7,393 nt of DNA, taken from Pseudomonadota bacterium (GTDB taxonomy: Bacteria; Pseudomonadota; Gammaproteobacteria; Steroidobacterales; Steroidobacteraceae). Numbering within the stretch: position 1 is the first letter of the stretch; each line of letters begins with the position of its first letter. Of the stretch, positions 1 through 5,201 are shown piece by piece. The stretch is from the NCBI GenBank assembly GCA_021817875.1, contig JAKAFQ010000195.1, positions 1 through 7,393 on the forward strand. The letters run 5' to 3'. Made by a program: the position numbers and the translations under genes. The notes under the pieces were generated by a model that worked only from the letters and a program-made list of their open reading frames with translations, was not told where the DNA came from and did no database searches.

Positions 1-51
1 GATCTGGGTGCGCCGGATCCGGGGAGCGGTCCCGGTGGATTGCTCGGTCAT
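1..51 (-). CDS. 5' end of an unidentified gene, cut by the window edge
   Basis: An ATG at 51-49 opens a reading frame of 17 codons to the left edge (MTEQSTGTAPRIRRTQI). It lies 18 bp after the stop of the propeller gene, on the same strand. A GGTGA sequence sits about 5 nt upstream of the ATG and could be a weak SD. The position fits a fourth gene of the operon. The basic RIRRTQ stretch near the N-terminus resembles the start of some TetR-family regulators, but 17 residues cannot establish a family. Function is left open. Confidence 0.4.
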   Translation of the reverse strand, partial: MTEQSTGTAPRIRRTQI

Positions 52-69
52 GGCCGTCACCGCCGTTGG

Positions 70-1107
70 TCAGTGAATCGATTGAGGATGGGCGTGCACC
101 GGGGCGACATGCGGGGTCCAGGCCAGCGCCGTGATCTCGCTGAAGTCGCGCCATTCCTTGAACCAGCTGCGGCCGCCGTTGGTCGATCGCAGCAGGTGCC
201 CGTACTTGGTGCCCGCGAAGATCAGGGAAGGATCGCTAGCATGCACGCCGAAGGCCCAGACGGTCGAATTCGGCGCCGTGTTCAGCAGGGTGTTCTCCCA
301 GGTCCGGCCGCGGTCGCCCGAGCGGTAGATGCGGGTGCGCGTTCCCGGCGTGCCGTCGCCGATCGCCAGCAGCAGTTGCTGGCCTACGGCGTCGAGCTGT
401 TGCACCGTGCGCGTGTAGTACAGGCCGTCGAAGCGGTCCTTGGAGGGCGTGTGGTGAAAGGTCCGCGCGTCGTCCAGGCTCTCGCACACCGAGTTCACCG
501 TGACCACCAGGTGCCGAGCCGGCTCGGCGGCGTTGGCTGGAAGAATGGCGATGGCGTGGATGTCCGAGTTGTTGATGCCCCGGCCCTCGGTATCGATGCG
601 CTCCCAGGTCGTGCCCGCGTCGAGACTGCGCCAGGCTCCGCCCTCCTCGACGCCGAACCAGACTTCGTTCGCGCGCTGCGGGTGGAAGGCCACGGTCAGG
701 ATGCGCGGGCGGTGGACGCCGGAGCAGAATTCGGGAAGTTCCACGTCGAGCTTCTCCCAACTCTCGCCGCCGTCCCGGGAACGGAACATGCGTGCGCGCG
801 ACGGCGCGCCGGTGCCGGCGAGCACCAGCTTCGGGTCGACCGGACTGAATCCCAGCGACCAGACGGTTTGTCCGTTCGCAGGCGACTCCACGCGACGGAA
901 ATGCGCGCCGCCGTCGGTGCTGAGGCAGATGCCCGAATCGGCCCCCGCGAGCACCCGGCTGGGGTCCGCGGGGTCGACCGCGAGCGAGCGCACCACGCCG
1001 TCGAACTCGATGGCCTCCTTGAGGCCCAGGCGATGCCAGCTGACGCCGTCATCCACGCTACGAAGAATGCCCTGGCCCGCCGTGCCCACCAGAATGGTTC
1101 CGTTCAT
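70..1107 (-). CDS. Seven-repeat Asp-box (BNR) beta-propeller protein
   Basis: A 345-residue protein built almost wholly of Asp-box (BNR, SxDxGxxW) repeats. I count seven: residues 17-24 (SVDDGVSW), 63-70, 110-117, 161-168, 210-217 (degenerate, SLDDARTF), 263-270 and 308-315, spaced 45-53 residues. That spacing predicts a seven-bladed propeller. Most blades also carry an upstream V/I-x-A-G-T/A-type strand. There is no signal peptide or membrane segment, so it is probably cytoplasmic. Asp-box proteins include sialidases and other glycosidases, but the box is structural. I see no sialidase catalytic arginine triad or FRIP motif, so a hydrolase label would be unsafe; a binding, scaffold or lyase role is equally possible. 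The start is set at 1107 because GGAG lies 8 nt upstream in the 22-bp gap after the SDR gene. The frame stays open to an ATG at 1275, but that start would overlap the SDR gene by about 146 bp. Last complete gene of the operon in the window. Confidence 0.85.
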   Translation of the reverse strand: MNGTILVGTAGQGILRSVDDGVSWHRLGLKEAIEFDGVVRSLAVDPADPSRVLAGADSGICLSTDGGAHFRRVESPANGQTVWSLGFSPVDPKLVLAGTGAPSRARMFRSRDGGESWEKLDVELPEFCSGVHRPRILTVAFHPQRANEVWFGVEEGGAWRSLDAGTTWERIDTEGRGINNSDIHAIAILPANAAEPARHLVVTVNSVCESLDDARTFHHTPSKDRFDGLYYTRTVQQLDAVGQQLLLAIGDGTPGTRTRIYRSGDRGRTWENTLLNTAPNSTVWAFGVHASDPSLIFAGTKYGHLLRSTNGGRSWFKEWRDFSEITALAWTPHVAPVHAHPQSIH

Positions 1108-1114
1108 GTGAAGG

Positions 1115-1119
1115 TCTCC
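1115..1119 (-). promoter_or_regulatory. Ribosome binding site that sets the start of the propeller gene
   Basis: On the minus strand GGAGA lies 7 nt before the ATG at 1107, inside the 22-bp gap between the SDR stop and the propeller start. It favours this start over the longer in-frame alternative at 1275, which lies within the SDR coding sequence. Confidence 0.6.
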
Positions 1120-1129
1120 GTTCGGCTCG

Positions 1130-1924
1130 TCAAAGAAAGATTCCGCGGGTGATCCCGCCGTCCACCGCGATCGACTCCCCGGTGATCGCGGCCGCGCGCT
1201 CGGAAGCCAGGAACAGCACCACGTCGGCGATCTCGCGCACCTGCAGCACCCGCCGGATGGGCGTGGCCTTGGCATAGTTGGCCTCCACCTCCGCGGGTGT
1301 GAGGCCCTGCAGCCTGGCTTCCTTCGCGTACAACTCGTGGATGTGGGGAGTCTCGACCACCCCCGGATGGATCACGTTGACCGTGATTCCGAAGGGCCCG
1401 AGCTGGTCGGACAGGGTCTTGGTCATGTGCACCACGGCCACGTTGCGCATGCCGGACAGCTGCTTGCTGCCACGCCCGGTCAGGCCGCCGATGTTGATGA
1501 TCCGCCCGAATCCGCCCTTGCGCATCTGGGTGGCCGCGGCCTTGGCGAAGCGCATGTAGCCGACGACCTTGATGTTGATGTCCTCCAGCAGCCCCTCGGG
1601 GTCGGCGTTCTCGATCTCGCTGCGCACCAGGCCGCCCGGATGCGCGGCTCCGTTGACCAGGATGTCGACGCGCCCGAAATGCTGCGCGACCCGGCTCACC
1701 GCCGCGTCCACCTGCTCGGTGCTGGTCACGTCGGTCGGAACCGCCAGCACTTCCACGCCCGTGCTCGCGGTGATCTCCGCCGCGGCCGCCTCCAGCGCCT
1801 TCGCGCTGCGCGCGACGATGGCGACCCGGACCCCCTCGGAGGCAAAGGCCTGCGCCACCTCGCGACCGATGCCCAGGCTGCCGCCGGTCACGATCGCCAC
1901 GCGTCCACCCAAATTCAGATCCAT
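1130..1924 (-). CDS. Divergent short-chain dehydrogenase/reductase (SDR) without YxxxK
   Basis: A 264-residue, FabG-sized Rossmann-fold protein. The nucleotide-binding glycine motif TGGSLGIG is at residues 13-20, D65-V66 sits at the adenine-contact position, and the strand-4 NNAG motif appears as NGAA (91-94). The active-site helix Asn is kept (N117), as is the ITVNVIHPG region at 180-188. An Arg at 39 after strand 2 hints at NADP(H) preference. The usual catalytic residues are missing. In the alignment with FabG the Ser position is G147, the Tyr position is S157 and the Lys position is N161 (local sequence SGMRN). No tyrosine occurs between residues 123 and 199, so no YxxxK can be placed. 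The cofactor fold looks intact, but chemistry by the classical mechanism is doubtful. The start is supported by GAGGA 8 nt upstream. It lies 34 bp after the ThDP enzyme gene and 22 bp before the propeller gene, so it is almost certainly cotranscribed. Confidence 0.9.
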   Translation of the reverse strand: MDLNLGGRVAIVTGGSLGIGREVAQAFASEGVRVAIVARSAKALEAAAAEITASTGVEVLAVPTDVTSTEQVDAAVSRVAQHFGRVDILVNGAAHPGGLVRSEIENADPEGLLEDINIKVVGYMRFAKAAATQMRKGGFGRIINIGGLTGRGSKQLSGMRNVAVVHMTKTLSDQLGPFGITVNVIHPGVVETPHIHELYAKEARLQGLTPAEVEANYAKATPIRRVLQVREIADVVLFLASERAAAITGESIAVDGGITRGIFL

Positions 1925-1958
1925 ACCCGTTGTCCTCGTTCGATATCCTGCAGTTGGT

Positions 1959-3518
1959 TCAGAGGGCCATTTCGATCAGCGCAGGCCCCCTGGCCGCGAA
2001 GGCCTGGCGCAGCTGGTCGCGCAATTCCCCGGCGGTCGCGGCTCGCGAAGCCGGCACGCCATAGGACTTCGCAAGCCCCACCCAGTCGATCTTCGGCCTG
2101 TCCAGCGCGGTCATCTCGGCCGCGCGCGTGCCGAGCGCGGCGCCGTTGCGGCGCAGCTCGTTGCGCAGGATCGCGTACTGATGGTTGGCCGCGATGAGCA
2201 CGACCACGTCCAGTTGCTCGTGCGCCATGGTCCACAGCGACTGGATGGTGTATTGGGTGCTGCCGTCCGAGAGCAGGCCGACCACGCGGCGGCCCGGGCA
2301 GGCGATCGCCGCGCCCACCGCCACTGGAAGGCCCTGGCCGATCGCGCCGCCGGTATTGGTCAGCGTGGTGTGCGGCCTGGCCGCGGCGGATACGGCATAG
2401 AAGGGATAGCCGCAGGTTCCGCCCTCCACCGAGACGATCGCGTGTTCGGGCAGTTCGCGTGCGAGCACCGCTCCGATCCGGGCTGGCGTGAGCTCGCCCT
2501 CGGGCTCGGCCGGCAGTTCACGCACGAAGGCCTGGGCCTCGGGCGCACCGAGTTGCTCGGCGATCTGCTCCAGGCGCTGCGCGACGGGGCGGCCGGGCTC
2601 GCCCACGACCAGCAGGCGCGCGGCTTCGACCAGTTCGCTCGGGTGGCCCGCGTAGCCGAAGTAGGTGACCGGCGGCAGCGCTCCGGCCAGGACCACCAGA
2701 TCCGCTTCGTCCAGCACCGCGCGCGCGGGTTCCGGGAAATAGGGCAGACGGTCGAAGGCGGGCAGCCCCTGGCCTCGTTCGGCGCGGGACGGGAAGGTCT
2801 CCGCGTAGGCGCTCGCGCCGAGCACTTCGCAGATCCTGGCGACGGCCCGCTGCGCGCGCACCCCGAGGCCGCTGTCCTCGCCGCCGCCTCCCAGCAGGAA
2901 CACCACCCGCCGCACGCTTCGCAGGCGCTGCGCGATCCGCGCCGGGTCGAAGCCGGGCTCGGCCGCGGGCGCCGCCGCGGGAGCCGCGCCGAGCTCACCG
3001 GGCTCCGCCACCGCATCGGCCTGGAAATCGGCGGGAAAGATCAGGGTCGCGCCCCGGCCGCCGTCCGCCAGCGACTGGCGAACCGCCTCCCTCGCCGCCC
3101 CGGTGACCGCGCCGGTCTCGCCGATCCTGTGCACCCAGCCCGACACCGCGCCGGCGAGGGCCTCGATGTCCGAGCTCAGCGGCGCGTCGAAGGGAAGATG
3201 CCAGCTGGTGTGGTCGCCGATGATGTTGACGATGGGGGTGCGGGCACGGCGGGCGTTGTGCAGGTTGGCGATGCCGTTGGCGAAACCCGGCCCCAGGTGC
3301 AGCAGGGTCGCCGCGGGTCGCCCGGTCATGCGGCCGTAGCCGTCCGCAGCCCCGGTGCATACGTTTTCCTGCAGCCCGATCACGCAACGGATGTCGCCCT
3401 TGGACTCCAGACCTCGAACCAGGTCGAGCTCGGTCGTCCCCGGATTGGCAAAACACGTGTCGACGCCCTGCTCCGCAAGGGCTGTCCAGAGCACTTCGGC
3501 GCCTGTGGCTTGGGTCAT
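1959..3518 (-). CDS. ThDP-dependent acetolactate synthase/benzoylformate decarboxylase-like enzyme
   Basis: A 519-residue protein with the three-domain layout of the acetolactate synthase/pyruvate oxidase/benzoylformate decarboxylase family. The N-terminal pyrimidine-binding domain has the NPGTTE motif (25-30) and the cofactor-activating glutamate E51 in LQENVCTGAADGYGR. A central domain follows at about 180-340. The C-terminal pyrophosphate-binding domain carries a variant GDG...NN signature: SDGS at 417-420 and AN at 444-445, leaving D418 and N445 as plausible Mg2+ ligands 27 residues apart. The family makes or breaks C-C bonds next to a 2-oxo group. At 519 residues it is closer in size to benzoylformate decarboxylase than to IlvB, and no small regulatory subunit gene is nearby, so branched-chain amino acid synthesis is unlikely. 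The substrate is not readable. The start at 3518 fits the family N-terminus. A modest GGAAA lies 7 nt upstream, inside a short leader ORF that ends 3 nt before the ATG. First large gene of the operon. Confidence 0.9.
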   Translation of the reverse strand: MTQATGAEVLWTALAEQGVDTCFANPGTTELDLVRGLESKGDIRCVIGLQENVCTGAADGYGRMTGRPAATLLHLGPGFANGIANLHNARRARTPIVNIIGDHTSWHLPFDAPLSSDIEALAGAVSGWVHRIGETGAVTGAAREAVRQSLADGGRGATLIFPADFQADAVAEPGELGAAPAAAPAAEPGFDPARIAQRLRSVRRVVFLLGGGGEDSGLGVRAQRAVARICEVLGASAYAETFPSRAERGQGLPAFDRLPYFPEPARAVLDEADLVVLAGALPPVTYFGYAGHPSELVEAARLLVVGEPGRPVAQRLEQIAEQLGAPEAQAFVRELPAEPEGELTPARIGAVLARELPEHAIVSVEGGTCGYPFYAVSAAARPHTTLTNTGGAIGQGLPVAVGAAIACPGRRVVGLLSDGSTQYTIQSLWTMAHEQLDVVVLIAANHQYAILRNELRRNGAALGTRAAEMTALDRPKIDWVGLAKSYGVPASRAATAGELRDQLRQAFAARGPALIEMAL

Positions 3519-3521
3519 GTC

Positions 3522-3578
3522 TCAGTTTCCGAGCCGCGGGCTGGCACCGCCGCCCGGCTGGCAAAAGTTGCGCTTCAT
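3522..3578 (-). CDS. Possible 18-residue leader ORF upstream of the ThDP enzyme gene
   Basis: ATG at 3578-3576 followed by 18 codons (MKRNFCQPGGGASPRLGN) and TGA at 3524-3522. A strong SD, GGAGG (3588-3592), lies 9 nt upstream. This is much better than the GGAAA in front of the ThDP gene itself. The stop is 3 nt before the ThDP ATG, so ribosomes ending here could reinitiate (translational coupling). The peptide is not rich in Leu, Ile or Val, so it does not resemble an ilv attenuator leader. It is in the same frame as the main gene, separated by the single TGA. It could also be a chance ORF whose SD marks only a long leader. Confidence 0.4.
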   Translation of the reverse strand: MKRNFCQPGGGASPRLGN

Positions 3579-3587
3579 TCAGTGAAA

Positions 3588-3592
3588 CCTCC
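3588..3592 (-). promoter_or_regulatory. Strong Shine-Dalgarno site of the leader ORF
   Basis: GGAGG on the minus strand, 9 nt before the ATG at 3578. It is the best SD in the operon, yet it lies about 69 nt before the ThDP start, so it serves the short ORF rather than the enzyme directly. Confidence 0.5.
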
Positions 3593-3677
3593 GCCCCCGC
3601 CTGTGAATGTCGAACCGGATCCGGGGCACTCGATCGATCCATCCCAGCGCCCCGGCCCTTCGGCCTGGAGGCTCGCT

Positions 3678-3728
3678 GTTTTTGCTAGTTTATCGAATAG
3701 CGGAAATTTAGCACATTTAGGGAAAACA
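3678..3728. promoter_or_regulatory. AT-rich island, candidate divergent promoter/operator region
   Basis: The 309 bp between the leader ORF and the VOC stump (3579-3887) contain no gene that I can support. Within them this AT-rich stretch stands out sharply from GC-rich surroundings. It sits where the leftward operon promoter and an original rightward promoter of the VOC gene are expected. It holds a direct repeat ATTTAG-CAC-ATTTAG (3706-3720). Neither strand has a convincing -35/-10 pair; on the minus strand GATAAA or TAAACT could be a poor -10. The remainder, 3729-3887, is GC-rich and featureless to my reading. Confidence 0.35.
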
Positions 3729-3887
3729 TCAGGTACCCCCCCTGCAGCAAGCCTGGAAGGGCGGGCTGGACCCATGCCGGGCCCACTCCAAGGGCGTCGG
3801 ACCGGGCACGGCGCCGGCATCCCGGATGTCGATTCCCGCGGAACTCGCGCGTCGTGGGTACTGGATCCCCTGAACCGCGAGACCGCC

Positions 3888-3959
3888 ATGCCCAAACCCG
3901 CCAGGAACACCGTCTGCCTCTGGTTCGATGCCGCGGCCGAGGAGGCCGCGCGCTTCTAG
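3888..3959 (+). pseudogene. Truncated VOC-family (PhnB/3-demethylubiquinone methyltransferase-like) gene stump
   Basis: ATG at 3888 opens 23 codons ending at TAG 3957-3959. The residues NTVCLWFDAAAEEAARF match the conserved N-terminus of the VOC-superfamily proteins usually named PhnB-like or 3-demethylubiquinone-9 3-methyltransferase (pattern NTxCLWFDxxAEEAARFY). Intact relatives are roughly 150-170 residues and continue with Tyr and a VSxFPDS-type segment. Here the reading stops exactly where that Tyr is expected (TTC-TA then G), and the following sequence no longer resembles the family. The break is best explained by insertion of the neighbouring IS element. It is a remnant without function. 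Family assignment rests on about 17 residues, which are distinctive. Confidence 0.7.
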
Positions 3960-4018
3960 GAGCGTGGGCGGCAGAAGGTCGTTGAAGTCGACGTAAGACG
4001 GTGGGTGTGCGTAAATAC

Positions 4019-4044
4019 GGCATGCCTACGAGGCATGCCTACGA
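4019..4044 (+). repeat. Perfect 13-bp tandem duplication across the transposase start codon
   Basis: GGCATGCCTACGA occurs at 4019-4031 and again at 4032-4044 with no spacer. Each copy contains an ATG followed by CCT ACG. Only the second ATG (4035) is in frame with the transposase. The length is not a multiple of three, so the first ATG (4022) reads another frame. Probably replication slippage. Confidence 0.85.
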
Positions 4045-4400
4045 GTTACCGCCCCTATGAGCCGGACCAGGTGATGCTGCTGCCGGCGGCGCCGCAGGAC
4101 TGGCTGCCGCCGGGCCACTTGGCCTACTTCATCCACGACACGATCGACACGCTGGACCTGCGCGCGTTCTACGCGCGCTATGAGGGCGGCGGAGCGCGCA
4201 ACCAGCCCTTCCATCCGGCGATGATGGTCAAGGTGCTGGTGTACGGCTACGCCACCGGGGTGTTCAGTTCGCGCAAGATTGAGCGCCGATTGCACGAGGA
4301 CCTGGCGTTCCGGATGCTGGCGGCGTGCAACTTCCCCAAGCACCGCACGATTCGGGACTTCCGAGCGCTGCACCTCAAGGAGTTCTCGGACCTGTTCGTG
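4035..4400 (+). pseudogene. IS1182-family transposase, N-terminal fragment
   Basis: From the ATG at 4035 about 122 residues match the N-terminal region of IS1182-family transposases (DUF772/InsH N-terminal type). The start MPTSYRPYEPDQ is followed by the WLPPGHLAYFI segment, the DLRAFYARYEGGG..NQPFHP segment, the MMVKVLVYGYATGVFSSRKI segment and HRTIRDFRALHLKEFSDLFV. Complete members are roughly 450-500 residues with a C-terminal DDE nuclease domain. All of that is lost here, so the product cannot transpose. The frame runs on without a stop through CTG AGG ACA TTC CCG into the cytochrome b561 gene. Read from a GTG at 4005, the result is a 333-residue chimeric ORF that should not be annotated as one protein. 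Confidence 0.85.
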
Positions 4401-4402
4401 CT

Positions 4403-4407
4403 GAGGA
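4403..4407 (+). promoter_or_regulatory. Ribosome binding site that sets the cytochrome b561 start
   Basis: GAGGA lies 8 nt before the ATG at 4416, immediately right of the point where transposase similarity ends (about 4400). It shows that the cytochrome gene kept its own translation start and that the in-frame upstream transposase codons are not part of it. Confidence 0.7.
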
Positions 4408-4415
4408 CATTCCCG

Positions 4416-5006
4416 ATGCAATGGCGCAATAACAAAACCCGATTTGGTGTCTTGGCAAAGCTCTTCCACTGGACGAGCGCGGAGGCCTTCATCGGCGCTT
4501 ACATCGTCGTCTATTACGTCATCTGGTTTATGGACTACGACACCCAGCCCGAATCCCTGCTCGTGCTCAACATCCATTGGGTACTTGGCTTGCTGGTCGG
4601 CTTTCTGGTGTTGCCCCGGCTGCTTTGGCGTCTGCTGGATGTGCAACCCGAAGAGCCTCCGGGATCGAAGCTGGAGCACTGGCTTGCCCATGTCGCGCAC
4701 GCGGGACTGTACGGCCTGTTGATTGTGATGCCGCTGACGGGCTACTTGGGCACGCACGCTTCGACCGACTTCGGGTTGTTCTCTGTTACAGGATTCAATG
4801 AAACCGCACTGTTTGCCTGGATCAGCCGAACCTTCGACGTTACCTGGGAAGCATTCGAGATGCCCATCGACGTGGTGCATCACTTCCTGGGCAAGTGGGT
4901 GGGCTGGGACGTCGTCGCACTGCACGTGGCCGCTGCCTTGTTTCATCACCGGGTGCGCCGCGACGATGTGTTGACCCGGATGTTGCCCTGTTCAAAAGCA
5001 GCGTGA
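4416..5006 (+). CDS. Cytochrome b561 (di-heme membrane electron carrier)
   Basis: A 196-residue integral membrane protein of the bacterial cytochrome b561 (CybB) family, whose members carry electrons from quinol or superoxide in the inner membrane. The start MQWRNNKTRFGVLAKLFHW is the family's characteristic N-terminus, and GAGGA lies 8 nt upstream. Four hydrophobic helices are visible at about 22-39, 49-74, 90-112 and 153-178. Candidate heme-ligand histidines are H18 (FHW), H54 (NIHW), H155/H156 (VVHHFLGKW) and H170 (ALHVAAALFHH). The PLTGYLG motif at 106-112 is typical. Length and landmarks look complete. The gene's original promoter was probably lost with the deletion that joined it to the IS fragment. 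Expression may now depend on sequence within or left of that fragment. It is followed by 195 bp before the ABC transporter gene, so cotranscription is possible but not shown. Confidence 0.9.
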   Translation: MQWRNNKTRFGVLAKLFHWTSAEAFIGAYIVVYYVIWFMDYDTQPESLLVLNIHWVLGLLVGFLVLPRLLWRLLDVQPEEPPGSKLEHWLAHVAHAGLYGLLIVMPLTGYLGTHASTDFGLFSVTGFNETALFAWISRTFDVTWEAFEMPIDVVHHFLGKWVGWDVVALHVAAALFHHRVRRDDVLTRMLPCSKAA

Positions 5007-5201
5007 AAAGGGCGGCCCCGGGGCCATCCGACCTTGACCATCGGTTCCACCGCGTCATTTCATGATGCCCTGTCGTCTCCACGCAATCTCCATGGCGCCT
5101 GCCGCGTGTGTGCATCGGTGGGGGCCAGAATGATGGGTTCAGACGACCTTACTGGCCACACCTTTGTGAGCCGGATCGCCGTCTTTGGATGATAGAGAGA
5201 G
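5007..5201 (+). other. Intergenic leader of the ABC transporter gene
   Basis: This 195-bp gap holds no supported gene. Just after the cytochrome stop is the GC palindrome GGCCCCGGGGCC (5014-5025), which lacks a T-run and so is a poor terminator. A TTGACC at 5034-5039 could be a -35 element, but the sequences 17-19 bp further on (ATTTCA/TTTCAT) are poor -10 boxes. GGCCAG (5123-5128) and CTGGCC (5152-5157) form an inverted repeat around a 23-nt loop. Confidence 0.3.

Larger units (their letters stand above)
3960..4400 (+). mobile_element. Left part of an IS1182-family insertion sequence, truncated
   Basis: The segment holds a non-coding end (about 3960-4018) and the 5' part of a transposase gene. 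It abuts the broken VOC gene on the left and the upstream region of a cytochrome b561 gene on the right. The right-hand part of the element, including the catalytic domain and the second terminal repeat, is absent. The left boundary is inferred from where the VOC homology stops, so it is uncertain by several bases. No terminal inverted repeat can be confirmed because the partner end is missing. Not mobile on its own. Confidence 0.6.

Noticed and set aside
40..1152. A 370-codon plus-strand open frame opposite the propeller gene
   Set aside because: Its protein has no recognisable motifs, whereas the minus strand gives seven clear Asp-boxes over the same bases.
1108..1275. N-terminal extension of the propeller protein to an ATG at 1275
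   Set aside because: The extra 56 residues are Arg/Cys/Ser-rich, lie within the SDR gene in another frame, and a good SD exists for the ATG at 1107.
1569..3959. A 796-codon plus-strand open frame, longer than any other in the window
   Set aside because: It is antisense to the ThDP enzyme and SDR genes, Arg/Gly/Ala-rich without family motifs, and exists because of high GC. Only its last 23 codons (3888-3959) show real homology, as the VOC stump.
4026..4949. A 307-codon minus-strand open frame across the transposase fragment and cytochrome gene
   Set aside because: No family resemblance; the plus strand encodes clear transposase and cytochrome b561 sequence.
4005..5006. A single 333-residue functional fusion protein
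   Set aside because: The cytochrome part has its own typical N-terminus and SD, and the transposase part stops without its catalytic domain; a rearrangement scar explains it better.
5014..5025. GGCCCCGGGGCC as terminator of the cytochrome gene
   Set aside because: A self-complementary palindrome without a proper loop and with no following T-run.
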